Made by a program: the position numbers and the translations under genes. Shown here piece by piece: positions 8,364-18,000 of a stretch of 64,000 nt of DNA. Positions within the stretch are counted from its first letter, which is position 1. Each line of letters begins with the position of its first letter. Origin of the DNA: an uncultured Flavobacteriaceae bacterium. Lineage in GTDB: Bacteria; Bacteroidota; Bacteroidia; Flavobacteriales; Flavobacteriaceae. The notes below the pieces were generated by a model. The model was not told where the DNA came from, searched no databases, and saw only the letters and a program-made list of their open reading frames with translations. The stretch covers positions 1-64,000 of the forward strand of contig CANMSB010000022.1 in assembly GCA_947500445.1 (NCBI GenBank), given 5' to 3'.

Positions 8364-9830
8364 ATGAAATTTAAACGTTTAAGCAATTTGTTTTTATGGG
8401 TGTTCCTAGGTTGTTTTGGCACTCAAATGTTCGCTGCGGGATGGTGCGGCCAATCAAAAAAAGAAGACTGTGGCGATTGGGTCGTTCAAATGGCCGTTTT
8501 TAACGGAGGGGCCATGGGGAGCAACGACTGCGTGTCGTACAACAACTGTGTTACCTGGGCACAATGGGACTGGTCGAATACCGGTGCCTGGTCACAATTA
8601 CTTTTGGAAAAAGAAGGATTCTGCGATAAAAATTACAGACTTTCGAATACCAAGGATTTTAAGGTATCCTACAATGGAAGTTTTTCCAATGCATATGGCA
8701 ATCATCGATTAGCTATCGTTTCATGGGGAAAAACGACCGACGACTGTGATTGGCGTACCGACAACCTTTATGAATTGTATGTTCATGAAAAATCGTACGA
8801 GGAGAATAATTACGCAAGCTGGTGCAAATATATTGGTGAAACCCCTAATTGTTCTGGATCTACTTATAAAATGTACGATTGCGAGTACCAAATTTTAGGG
8901 CGTTCCATCCGATGCTGGAGGAATTCACCACGTACTTCCGGAACCACCGATATCGATTGTCTTTGGGAAGCATGGAGGAGTAAGGGTATAGCACCTGACG
9001 TGTATTATTATTTTACCGAGGTCGGCGCAGAAGTAGGACCTGATTCGGGAGGGCGCTTTACGTTGACCGGCAATGACATGCAACGGGTAGCGGAAAGTAG
9101 CAATCCTACACCCCCTCCAAGTGGCGGTAATGACTTGATCGAGAATGGTATTTATCGGTTGAAATGTAGCTGGGGTGGTAAATATTTGCACGCTACCAAT
9201 GATAAAGCTGGTTCGAATGTCGATTTGGCCAACAAAGACAACAGTCAATGGTCGCAACAGTGGGTGGCTAAAAAAGTTAGCAATGGTGTATATCGTTTTT
9301 ACTGCCGATGGGGCGGAAAATACCTTCACGCGACAGGAGATAAAAATAATGCGAACGTGACATTGAACAACTTGAATACAGGGTGGTCGTCCCAAAAATG
9401 GAAATTGAAGAAAGATGGTGGTATCTACCGCTTGGAAGTACAGTGGGGGAAGAACAACCTAACGGCGGACACCGATAAAAACGGGGGTAATGCCAAGGTA
9501 CATGCCGAGAACACGTCTTGGTCATCGCAAAAATGGACGCTCGAGTATACCGGTGAGACAAATGGAAGTAATCTTCAAGCAAGTTTGGCACCAGAGGGCG
9601 AATATGAATTTGCCTCCTTCCCCAACCCTAGCACTGACTTTATCAGCATAGAGGGTCTGGATGAGTTCTCCGTCAAAATCTTTAGCTTGGACGGTCGTTT
9701 ATTAATGGAGCGTGACAATATGATCGCTGGTGAAAAAGTTGCTGTAGGCAACTTGCCAACGGGCGTTCACTTAATGCAGGTCAGTAGTGCCGGCACAAAT
9801 GTGAGAACGGAAAAAATCGTTATCGAGTAA
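8364..9830 (+). CDS. Secreted GH11 (xylanase)-like protein with ricin-type repeats and T9SS type A tail
   Basis: Secreted protein of 488 aa. Signal peptide 1-24 ends in MFAAG. Residues about 28-240 read as a divergent GH11-type jelly-roll: WSNTG at 70-74 matches the WSNTG strand of Bacillus XynA, NLYELYVHE (134-142) fits the PLIEYYVVD strand so E137 would be the nucleophile, and YFTEVG (216-221) fits the ATEGY strand so E219 would be the acid/base. Eleven cysteines here suggest disulfides. Residues about 258-400 hold three ricin/CBM13-like repeats (GGKYLHA, GGKYLHA, GKNNLTA; each ending SQ-x-W). Residues about 415-488 are a T9SS type A sorting domain (FPNPSTDFISIEG ... GVHLMQVSS). Polysaccharide hydrolysis is inferred, not proven; the GH11 reading is distant. 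Confidence 0.62.
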   Translation: MKFKRLSNLFLWVFLGCFGTQMFAAGWCGQSKKEDCGDWVVQMAVFNGGAMGSNDCVSYNNCVTWAQWDWSNTGAWSQLLLEKEGFCDKNYRLSNTKDFKVSYNGSFSNAYGNHRLAIVSWGKTTDDCDWRTDNLYELYVHEKSYEENNYASWCKYIGETPNCSGSTYKMYDCEYQILGRSIRCWRNSPRTSGTTDIDCLWEAWRSKGIAPDVYYYFTEVGAEVGPDSGGRFTLTGNDMQRVAESSNPTPPPSGGNDLIENGIYRLKCSWGGKYLHATNDKAGSNVDLANKDNSQWSQQWVAKKVSNGVYRFYCRWGGKYLHATGDKNNANVTLNNLNTGWSSQKWKLKKDGGIYRLEVQWGKNNLTADTDKNGGNAKVHAENTSWSSQKWTLEYTGETNGSNLQASLAPEGEYEFASFPNPSTDFISIEGLDEFSVKIFSLDGRLLMERDNMIAGEKVAVGNLPTGVHLMQVSSAGTNVRTEKIVIE

Positions 9831-9861
9831 AGCCTATTTAAAAGTTTACCCAAGTACAATT

Positions 9862-9897
9862 GAAAACCCTTGTTCACTAATATGGACAGGGGTTTTC
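9862..9897 (+). terminator. Terminator-like hairpin after the GH11-like gene
   Basis: GAAAACCC ... GGGTTTTC arms flank a 20-nt centre with an extra TGT/ACA pairing. The 3' arm ends in a T-rich stretch. It lies 31 nt after the stop codon at 9830. Confidence 0.55.
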
Positions 9898-9957
9898 GCA
9901 TTTGGGAACAGGTGAAAAGAAATGGTTGATTGGCTTTTGCAATACGGATAATTGTTA

Positions 9958-10139
9958 AACCCGCTTTATGCATTAGAAAATCTATTACAGCTTCCAGCTA
10001 CTTCAAACTATGGTGCTGCGCTACATTTTTAAATGTAACCGTAGCCCCGAAGTTTCGGGGCTATGCTTACATTCATAAAATGTCATATTTTATCGCAGCT
10101 AAAAGCTTCATTACGAAGTTCTAATGCATAAAGCGGGTT
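9958..10139. repeat. 182-bp palindromic MITE-like element
   Basis: Perfect 21-bp terminal inverted repeats (9958-9978 and 10119-10139) beginning AACCCGCTTTATGCATTAG. Inside is a second perfect hairpin, TAGCCCCGAA-gt-TTCGGGGCTA, around 10040-10065, continuing into GCTATGCTTACATT. That core is shared with the repeats at 29572, 53083 and 59273, although the outer ends differ. It has no coding capacity. Confidence 0.75.
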
Positions 10140-10360
10140 AAAGCGATACAGTTAAAGTTCGCAGCTTTTAATAACAATGGCGGTAAGGTCCAAACGATTT
10201 TTGAGGACGGTCGTGCGCACTGGTAAAACCGGTTCCGGTAGTTACGAAAACGTTTTAGTTTCCTAAAGCGTTCTTTTTAAAGGGGTATTTGGCAAATGGA
10301 GCGTTAAAAATACTATCTTGTTGGGCAGTTTTTTGTTCGACGATACCACACGCTTAGATT

Positions 10361-12019
10361 ATGAAAATAAAAAAACCGAGGTTAAGTTTTTGGCAAATAT
10401 GGAATATGAACGTTGGATTTTTCGGAATTCAATTCAGTTTTGGACTGCAGCAGACGGCGGTCAATCCCATTTTTTCATTTTTAGGGGCCCATCACGATGA
10501 GTTGCCATTGCTCAATCTCGCAGGACCGGTAACCGGTCTGCTCATCCAACCTATAATCGGGGCGATATCCGACAAAACCTGGTCTCCCAAATGGGGCGGT
10601 CGTAGAAAACCTTTTTTCTTGATAGGGGCCATTTTGGCCAGTTTGTGTCTGTTCGCCTTTCCTTTTAGTCCTGAACTATGGTTCGCCGTAGGGCTCTTGT
10701 GGATTTTGGACGCCGGTAACAATACCGCAATGGAACCCTATAGGGCTTTTGTAGGGGATAAACTGCCCGATGAACAGTTGACCTTTGGATACCAGATGCA
10801 AAGTTTGTTCGTAGGGGCGGGAATAACCCTCGCCAACTTCTCCCTTTTTCTTTTTCAAGATTGGTTCAGCGTTCCTTCCGAAGCGACCGAACTCTGCAGT
10901 CGCGGGGTCGAAGTGGTTTCTTCCATTCCGAAATGGGTGTACTATTCCTTCTTTTTAGGAGCTTTTGCATCCATAGGAACCGTATTATGGTCCATGTGGA
11001 AAACACCCGAAATACCACCGACGGAGGAAGAGTTTAAGGAAATTCAGGAATTCAACAAGGATAAGCCCAATCCGCTTATTCAGATAGTGAGCGTTTTGTT
11101 GGTCATATTTTCGGTACCCTTGGCATTGGGCTACCTTATTGCGGAGATTTCTCCAGAGCTATATGCCGATATCAATCTTTGGGTAATCGTGGTGCTGGTC
11201 ATTGCTTTCATCTGGTTGTTCGTGTTGTACCGAATGATCAAAAAGAACCCGAACAACAGTACATTGAAAAGGTTGGGGGATGTTCTTAGTCCCTTTATCG
11301 AGGCGGCCGACGCTATCGGTGGTATGCCGGGCTTTCTTTGGAAACTTGCCGCGGTCTACTTTTTTCAATGGTATGCCCTTTTTGTGTACTGGCAGTTTAT
11401 CACCCCCATGCTGAGGAAAAGCTTGTATGGCATCAGCAATGCCGATACCGAAAAATTTGAAGGTCTTATGAAAGCATGTAAGGATGGGGCCCAGATCAGT
11501 GCGGAGGATATGGGCTTTGCCCAAAACATACAGGCCGTTTCCGAACAGGCATTGGCCCAAACAGGGCTGATGAACGGGACCTATAATTTTGTTACCATGA
11601 TCGTTGCCCTGGCCTTGGTCCCGATAGCGGCAAAGCTAGGGTCGAAATTGGTATATGTGGGCTGTCTGTTTTTAACGGGAATCGCTATGCTGAGCATGCC
11701 CTATATTACGAATCAATGGTTGCTGCTCTTGCCCATGGTATTGTTCGGGATCGGTTGGGCCGCAATGATGGGAATACCTTATGCCATGGTTTCGCGGGTA
11801 ATACCCGAAGAACGCCGGGGCGTGTATATGGGTATCGTTAATATGATGATCGTGATACCCATGTTGATCCAAACGGTCAGTTTTGGGCCGATCATCAAAA
11901 ATGTGTTGAACAACGAAGCGGTCAATGCCATCATCTTTGGTGGCGTATTCTTTATTATCGCCGGTGTCCTCGCTTTTCGCTTAAACCTGCCCAAGGATGA
12001 CGATAGTATTGTCATATAA
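10361..12019 (+). CDS. MFS sugar transporter, SLC45-like
   Basis: Polytopic membrane protein of 552 aa with about 12 hydrophobic segments and a long cytoplasmic-type loop near residues 215-250. The loop DKTWSPKWGGRRKPF (71-85) matches the RxGRRxPF-type motif of the SLC45/GPH-like branch of the major facilitator superfamily, whose bacterial members import maltose, sucrose or related glycosides with cations. The N-terminal FWQIWNMNVGFFGIQFSFGLQQ is also typical. A roughly 55-residue hydrophilic insertion after LRKSLYGIS (residues about 355-400) separates two helices. No sugar-utilisation genes adjoin, so the substrate is open. Confidence 0.8.
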   Translation: MKIKKPRLSFWQIWNMNVGFFGIQFSFGLQQTAVNPIFSFLGAHHDELPLLNLAGPVTGLLIQPIIGAISDKTWSPKWGGRRKPFFLIGAILASLCLFAFPFSPELWFAVGLLWILDAGNNTAMEPYRAFVGDKLPDEQLTFGYQMQSLFVGAGITLANFSLFLFQDWFSVPSEATELCSRGVEVVSSIPKWVYYSFFLGAFASIGTVLWSMWKTPEIPPTEEEFKEIQEFNKDKPNPLIQIVSVLLVIFSVPLALGYLIAEISPELYADINLWVIVVLVIAFIWLFVLYRMIKKNPNNSTLKRLGDVLSPFIEAADAIGGMPGFLWKLAAVYFFQWYALFVYWQFITPMLRKSLYGISNADTEKFEGLMKACKDGAQISAEDMGFAQNIQAVSEQALAQTGLMNGTYNFVTMIVALALVPIAAKLGSKLVYVGCLFLTGIAMLSMPYITNQWLLLLPMVLFGIGWAAMMGIPYAMVSRVIPEERRGVYMGIVNMMIVIPMLIQTVSFGPIIKNVLNNEAVNAIIFGGVFFIIAGVLAFRLNLPKDDDSIVI

Positions 12020-12060
12020 AACCTTTTGGAACGAAGGTGTTTTTATTGGAACAATACCCC

Positions 12061-12068
12061 TAAATTTG
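12061..12068 (+). promoter_or_regulatory. Candidate -7 element upstream of maeB
   Basis: TAAATTTG is a perfect match to TAnnTTTG, 21 nt before the maeB ATG. A TTG at the usual 17-23 nt distance upstream is missing (nearest at 12 and 32 nt), so confidence is limited. Confidence 0.35.
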
Positions 12069-12089
12069 TTTTAGGATAAATAACGTTAC

Positions 12090-14384
12090 ATGAGCAAAAG
12101 GAAGCAGCGCAGGGAAGCTTTGGTCTACCACGCGAAACCCCAACCGGGAAAAATCAAGATCGTACCAACAAAACCCTATGCCACCCAGCGCGATTTGGCG
12201 TTGGCCTATTCCCCCGGAGTTGCCGAGCCATGTTTGGAAATTAGTAAGGACAAGGACAATGTTTATAAATATACCGCTAAAGGAAACCTTGTAGCGGTGA
12301 TCAGCAATGGTACTGCCGTGTTGGGGCTGGGCGATATCGGCCCCGAAGCTTCCAAACCGGTTATGGAGGGAAAAAGTCTGTTGTTTAAGATTTTTGCCGA
12401 TCTGGACAGTATGGATATCGAAGTGGATACCAAGGATGTCGATAAATTTGTTGAAACGGTGAAAATGATCGCGCCAACCTTTGGTGGAATCAACTTGGAG
12501 GATATCAAGGCGCCGGAAGCTTTCGAAATCGAACGTCGCCTAAAAGCGGAGCTCGATATTCCGGTAATGCATGATGATCAGCACGGTACGGCCATAATTT
12601 CTGCCGCTGCGCTGCTGAACGCCTTGGAACTCGCCGAAAAAAAGATCGAAGAAGTACAGATCGTCATCAGTGGGGCAGGAGCCGCAGCGGTTTCCTGTAC
12701 CAAATTGTACAAAGCATTTGGAGCGCGGTCGGAAAATATTGTGATGTTGGACAGTAAGGGGGTCATTCGGAAAGATGCCCAAAACCTATCGCCTGCAAAA
12801 TTGGAGTTCGCTACAGCACGCAAGATCGATACCCTTGCCGAGGCCATGCAAGACGCCGACGTATTTATAGGGCTCTCCATCGCCAATATCGTGTCGTCCG
12901 AAATGTTATTGAGCATGGCCAAAAACCCTATTGTGTTCGCCATGGCCAATCCCGATCCTGAAATACGGTATGATCTGGCGATTCAGACCAGAAAAGATAT
13001 CATTATGGCCACGGGCCGTTCGGACCATCCGAACCAAGTGAACAATGTATTGGGTTTTCCGTTTATTTTTAGGGGAGCCTTGGATGTTAGGGCCACTACC
13101 ATAAACGAAGCGATGAAAATGGCCGCCGTAAAGGCGTTGGCCGAGCTTACACGGCAACCCGTGCCGGAACAGGTGAACATTGCCTACGGCGAAACACGGT
13201 TGACCTTTGGCACCGATTACATTATTCCAAAACCCTTTGATCAGCGTTTGATTGCCGAAATACCGCCTGCAGTGGCAAAAGCGGCAATGGAAAGTGGCGT
13301 GGCCAAAGCCCCGATCGAAGACTGGGACCGTTACCGGGAAGAACTGTTACAACGTTCGGGGAACGATAATAAAGTAGTACGACTCCTTCATAATAGGGCA
13401 AAGGTAAACGCCAAAAGAATCGTTTTTGCTGAGGCCGATCAGATCGATGTACTCAAGGCCGCACAGATCGCTTATGATGAAGGCATCGCCATACCTATAC
13501 TTCTCGGGAACAAAGCGACCATAAAGGAACTTAAAAAAGAACTCGAATTCGATGCCGATGTGACCATTGTAGACCCCAACGGCCATGATGCCGATGTGGC
13601 CCGATTGCGCTATGCGACCAAATTCTGGGAAAAGCGGCACCGAAGCGGCACCACGCTTTTTAGCGCAAAGATAAAAATGCGGGAACGAAACTATTTTGGT
13701 GCCATGATGGTTTTGGAGGGTGATGCCGATGGCATGATATCCGGTTATTCAAGGGCATATCCCACAGTAGTAAAACCGATTTTTGAAGTGATCGGAAGAG
13801 CGTCCAACGTGCGCAGAGTATCCACGGTCAATATCATGATTACTTCCAGAGGCCCGTTGTTCCTTGCCGATACCTCTATCAACATCGACCCCAATGCCGA
13901 GGAAATCGCCGAAATAGCGCAAATGACCGCCAATGTAGCATCGACCTTTGGATTTGAACCGGTTTTGGCTTTGCTGTCCTACGCCAATTTTGGGTCGTCT
14001 ACACATCCACACGCGACCAAAGTTAGGGAGGCGTTGCGCATTTTGCACAACAGTAACCCCGATTTGGTGGTCGATGGTGAGATCCAAATCGATTTTGCAT
14101 TGAACAAGGAGCTGCACCAAAGCCAGTTTCCGTTTTCCAAATTGGCGGGTAAAAAAGTGAATACGTTGATCTTTCCGAATTTGGAAGCGGCGAACATTAC
14201 CTATAAGCTTTTAAAGGAATTGAACAAATCCGACTCCATCGGCCCGATAATGGTGGGGCTACGAAAATCGGTCCACATTCTACAACTTGGGGCAAGTGTG
14301 GACGAAATGGTCAATATGACGGCGGTGGCCGTTATCGATGCGCAGGAGCGCGAAAAAAGGAAAAAAGCCAAAACGGGAAAATAA
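12090..14384 (+). CDS. maeB: NADP-dependent malic enzyme (malic enzyme-phosphotransacetylase fusion)
   Basis: Cytoplasmic enzyme of 764 aa catalysing oxidative decarboxylation of malate to pyruvate with NADP+. The N-terminal half (about 1-425) has malic enzyme motifs: AYSPGVAEPC, GDIGPEASKPVMEGK, the metal-site EDIKAPEAFEIE, MHDDQHGTA and the nucleotide-binding VISGAGAAA. The C-terminal half (about 430-760) is a phosphotransacetylase-like domain (RIVFAEADQIDVLKAA; GDADGMISGYSR), which in MaeB enzymes binds acetyl-CoA as a regulator and is not catalytic. Length matches the family. ruvA starts 45 nt downstream. Confidence 0.95.
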   Translation: MSKRKQRREALVYHAKPQPGKIKIVPTKPYATQRDLALAYSPGVAEPCLEISKDKDNVYKYTAKGNLVAVISNGTAVLGLGDIGPEASKPVMEGKSLLFKIFADLDSMDIEVDTKDVDKFVETVKMIAPTFGGINLEDIKAPEAFEIERRLKAELDIPVMHDDQHGTAIISAAALLNALELAEKKIEEVQIVISGAGAAAVSCTKLYKAFGARSENIVMLDSKGVIRKDAQNLSPAKLEFATARKIDTLAEAMQDADVFIGLSIANIVSSEMLLSMAKNPIVFAMANPDPEIRYDLAIQTRKDIIMATGRSDHPNQVNNVLGFPFIFRGALDVRATTINEAMKMAAVKALAELTRQPVPEQVNIAYGETRLTFGTDYIIPKPFDQRLIAEIPPAVAKAAMESGVAKAPIEDWDRYREELLQRSGNDNKVVRLLHNRAKVNAKRIVFAEADQIDVLKAAQIAYDEGIAIPILLGNKATIKELKKELEFDADVTIVDPNGHDADVARLRYATKFWEKRHRSGTTLFSAKIKMRERNYFGAMMVLEGDADGMISGYSRAYPTVVKPIFEVIGRASNVRRVSTVNIMITSRGPLFLADTSINIDPNAEEIAEIAQMTANVASTFGFEPVLALLSYANFGSSTHPHATKVREALRILHNSNPDLVVDGEIQIDFALNKELHQSQFPFSKLAGKKVNTLIFPNLEAANITYKLLKELNKSDSIGPIMVGLRKSVHILQLGASVDEMVNMTAVAVIDAQEREKRKKAKTGK

Positions 14385-14429
14385 GGCTCCGCATGGCCTA
14401 CCGAACCAAACTAAAACCAGTACAAGGGA

Positions 14430-15011
14430 ATGATCGAACATTTATCAGGGAAATTAGTGGAAAAAAATCCGACCTATCTCGTTATCGAGTGTGGGGGAGT
14501 CGGATATTTTGTAAACATATCGTTGCACACCTTTTCGAGAATAGAAGAAAAGGAGGCCATTCGGGTATTTACCCACCTGCAGGTAAAGGAAGACTCCCAT
14601 ACACTGTTCGGGTTTTCCGAAAAGTCGGAACGTGAAATATTCCGGTTGCTATTGTCCGTATCGGGTATCGGTTCCAGTACGGCGCGCACCATGCTTTCCT
14701 CATTGACCCCTGTTCAGGTGCGCGATGCCATTGCCGGGGGAGATGTGGCAACCATCCAAGGCGTCAAGGGAATCGGTGCGAAAACGGCCCAAAGGGTCAT
14801 CCTGGATCTAAAGGATAAAATTCTAAAAATATACGATATTGACGAAGTTTCCCTTCCTTCGAACAATACAAATAAAGATGAAGCGTTATCAGCTTTAGAG
14901 GTCCTTGGATTTGTCCGGAAACAGTCTGAAAAGGTTGTCGACAAAGTACTTGCCCAAGACGCCTCTCTAAGCGTGGAAGACATCATAAAACGCACGCTTA
15001 AAAATTTGTAA
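14430..15011 (+). CDS. ruvA: Holliday junction branch migration protein RuvA
   Basis: Junction-binding subunit of the RuvAB complex, 193 aa, which loads the RuvB helicase on Holliday junctions. Domain I is the OB fold (MIEHLSGKLVEKNPTYLVIECGGVGY). Domain II has two helix-hairpin-helix motifs (LLSVSGIGSSTARTML and GVKGIGAKTAQRVILDL). Domain III is the flexible C-terminal RuvB-contact domain (about 145-193, EALSALEVLGF). Usual length. sprA begins 5 nt after the stop, so ruvA and sprA are probably on one transcript. Confidence 0.96.
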   Translation: MIEHLSGKLVEKNPTYLVIECGGVGYFVNISLHTFSRIEEKEAIRVFTHLQVKEDSHTLFGFSEKSEREIFRLLLSVSGIGSSTARTMLSSLTPVQVRDAIAGGDVATIQGVKGIGAKTAQRVILDLKDKILKIYDIDEVSLPSNNTNKDEALSALEVLGFVRKQSEKVVDKVLAQDASLSVEDIIKRTLKNL

Positions 15012-15016
15012 ATACA

Positions 15017-18000
15017 TTGAAAACAGGGGCAAAAACAATACTTAAATCTTCATTTAAGGGTATTCTTCTATTCGTGCTATGTAGCATAGTCACGGGTATT
15101 TCGAACGCACAGGAAAATCCGGAAACGAATCCACAGGAGGTCGACTCCCTTGCGCAACAGCAAGATTCGGTCAAAACTGGTTTTGATCTGGGTAAAATGG
15201 TGATGGGCAACCCCCAGAGCATCGTTTCTAAATACGTGTATAATCCAAATTTGGACGCTTACGTCTATTCCGAAAAAGTAGGGGATTTCGATATCGGGTA
15301 TCCAGTCATGTTGACACCGGAACAGTACTTCGAGTTGATGCGCGAAGAGGGCATCAAAGACTACTTTAAGGAAAAAGTGGATGCTTTTTCCGGTAAAAAA
15401 GAGGGTAGTGAGGAGGCACGAAAAAATCTGTTGCCCAACTTTTATGTAAACAACAATTTTTTCCAGTCCGTTTTTGGGGGAAATACCATTGAGGTCATTC
15501 CGCAAGGTTCGGTGGCAATGGACCTCGGTGTGATTTGGCAGAAAAATGACAATCCCGCACTCTCACCAAGAAACCGTACCAACCTATCCTTCGATTTCGA
15601 TCAGCGCATTAGTTTAAGCATGCTCGGGAAAATTGGGGAGCGCTTGCAAGTAACGGCCAATTACGATACGGAGGCCACATTCGACTTTCAGAACATCGTT
15701 AAATTGGATTACACCCCAACGGAGGACGACATCATTCGAAAAATCGAGGTGGGTAATGTGAACATGCCTTTGAACAGCTCGCTCATCCAGGGGGCTCAGA
15801 GTCTTTTCGGGGTTAAAACACAACTCCAATTCGGGAAAACTACCGTTACCGCGGTGTTCTCGGAACAACGTTCACAGAACAATACGGTGGTGGCCCAAGG
15901 CGGGGGAACGCTTACTGACTTTTCCCTTTCCGCCCTCGATTATGACGAGGACAAGCACTTTTTTCTATCACAATACTTTAGGGACAATTACGATGAGGCG
16001 TTAGAAAACTATCCATACATCAAAAGCCAGATACAGATCACGCGATTGGAGGTATGGGTGACCAACCGAAGCCAACAGACCTTGAACGTAAGAAACGTAG
16101 TGGCCATTCAGGATTTGGGGGAAGCATCCTCCGAACAGACCCGAATAGGGCGTTTGGGTGGGGCCGGCTTAACGTTTTTCAGTACCGATGTGACTACCGG
16201 AAATTTACCGCGAAACGAAGCAAATGCCTTTAACCCCCAGCTTGTAGGTTCTGCCAGCGGTGCGCTCACCGATGCCATTCGGGATATTGCAACGGTCGAT
16301 AGCGGTTTCAATACCACCAATTTTAATGCGGGATATTCGGTAAGCCAAGGAACCGACTATGCCATTTTGGAAAACGCACGAAAATTGGAGCAGGGTAGGG
16401 ACTATGATTTTAATACCCAGTTGGGATACATTTCTTTGAACCAACGTTTGAGTAACGACGAAGTACTTGGCGTCGCTTTTCAATATACCTTCAACGGCGA
16501 TGTATACCAAGTAGGGGAATTTGCCAACGGCGGACTGGATGCGACCAGTATTACCCCTGGCGCTACCCCTGCAACCCCTATCATCAACAATAATACCTTG
16601 GTCTTAAAATTGCTGAAAAGTAATATTACCAACATCGAAGATCCGATTTGGGACCTGATGATGAAGAACATTTATGCGACCGGAGCTTTTCAGTTGAGCC
16701 AGGAAGATTTTAGAATGAACATTCTCTTTTCCGATCCCACCCCTCGAAACTATATTACCCCTGTGGAGGAAGGTCCGGGTACGGGATGGCCGGAAGGGCT
16801 TCAAGAACGTATTTTGTTGGATGTTTTCAATTTGGATCGCCTGAACGTTTACAATGATATCCAACCCGGCGGGGACGGTTTTTTTGACTTTGTTCCCGGA
16901 ATAACGGTGGATACCCGTGGCGGGCGCATTATTTTCTCCAAGGTAGAGCCTTTTGGGGAGTTTTTGTTCGATGTGCTGGCAAACAATAATGAGGACGGTT
17001 ACGACGACGATACCGCTTACAATGAAAACCAGAACAGGTATGTGTTCCGCGACATGTATGCGTTGACCAAAGCTGCAGCCCTGCAGAACCCGGAACAGAA
17101 TAAATTTTTGATGAAGGGGCAGTACAAATCCGAAGGTGCCAATGGTATTCCCATAGGGGCGTTCAACGTTCCAAGGGGTTCGGTAAGGGTAACCGCAGGT
17201 GGGCGACAGTTACAGGAAGGAATCGATTATACCGTCAATTATCAGGCAGGTACGGTCCAGATCTTGGACCCTACTTTGGAGGCGTCCAATACCCCCATCA
17301 ACATATCCGTAGAAAACAACGCTGTTTTCGGACAGCAGACCAGGCGTTTTACGGGAATCAATGTAGAACACCAGTTCAATGAAAATTTTGTTCTCGGCGG
17401 TACGCTGTTGAACCTGAACGAACGCCCTTTGACGCAGAAGTCCAATTTTGGGGTGGAGCCCGTGAACAATACCGTATTCGGATTGAACGGTAACTTTTCT
17501 ACTGAAGTTCCGTTTTTGACGCGAATGGTCAATAAACTACCGAATATCGATACCGATGTGCCTTCCAATATTTCCCTGCGCGGGGAGGTGGCCGTCTTGC
17601 GGCCCAATTCCCCTAAAAATGCCGATTTTGAAGGGGAAACTACTACTTATTTAGATGATTTTGAAGGAGCGCAGGCGCTGATCGATATCCGTTCCTCCTT
17701 GGGTTGGGTATTGGCGAGTACCCCTTTGGCGGTCCAAAACGATAACGAGACCGGTTTGGAAAAAGGGTTTGAAAGGGCCCGTTTGGCATGGTATACCATT
17801 GATCCAATTTTTTACACCAATCAGCGTCCCGCAGGAATCAGTGATGGCGATATTTCCGTAAACCAGGCCCGTAGAATCTTTATCGATGAGGTGTTTCCAG
17901 AGCAGGAAGTGGCACAAGGGCAATCGCGGCAGCAAACGACCTTGGATTTGGCCTACTATCCAAATCAAAAAGGACCGTACAATGCGGATGATAATTTTGG

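Larger units (their letters stand above)
9831..10360. other. 530-bp intergenic region holding a terminator and a palindromic repeat
   Basis: Apart from the hairpin at 9862-9897 and the palindromic element at 9958-10139, nothing codes here. The stretch 10141-10360 before the transporter gene shows no clear TAnnTTTG promoter; TACTATCTTG near 10310 is the closest. Confidence 0.5.
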
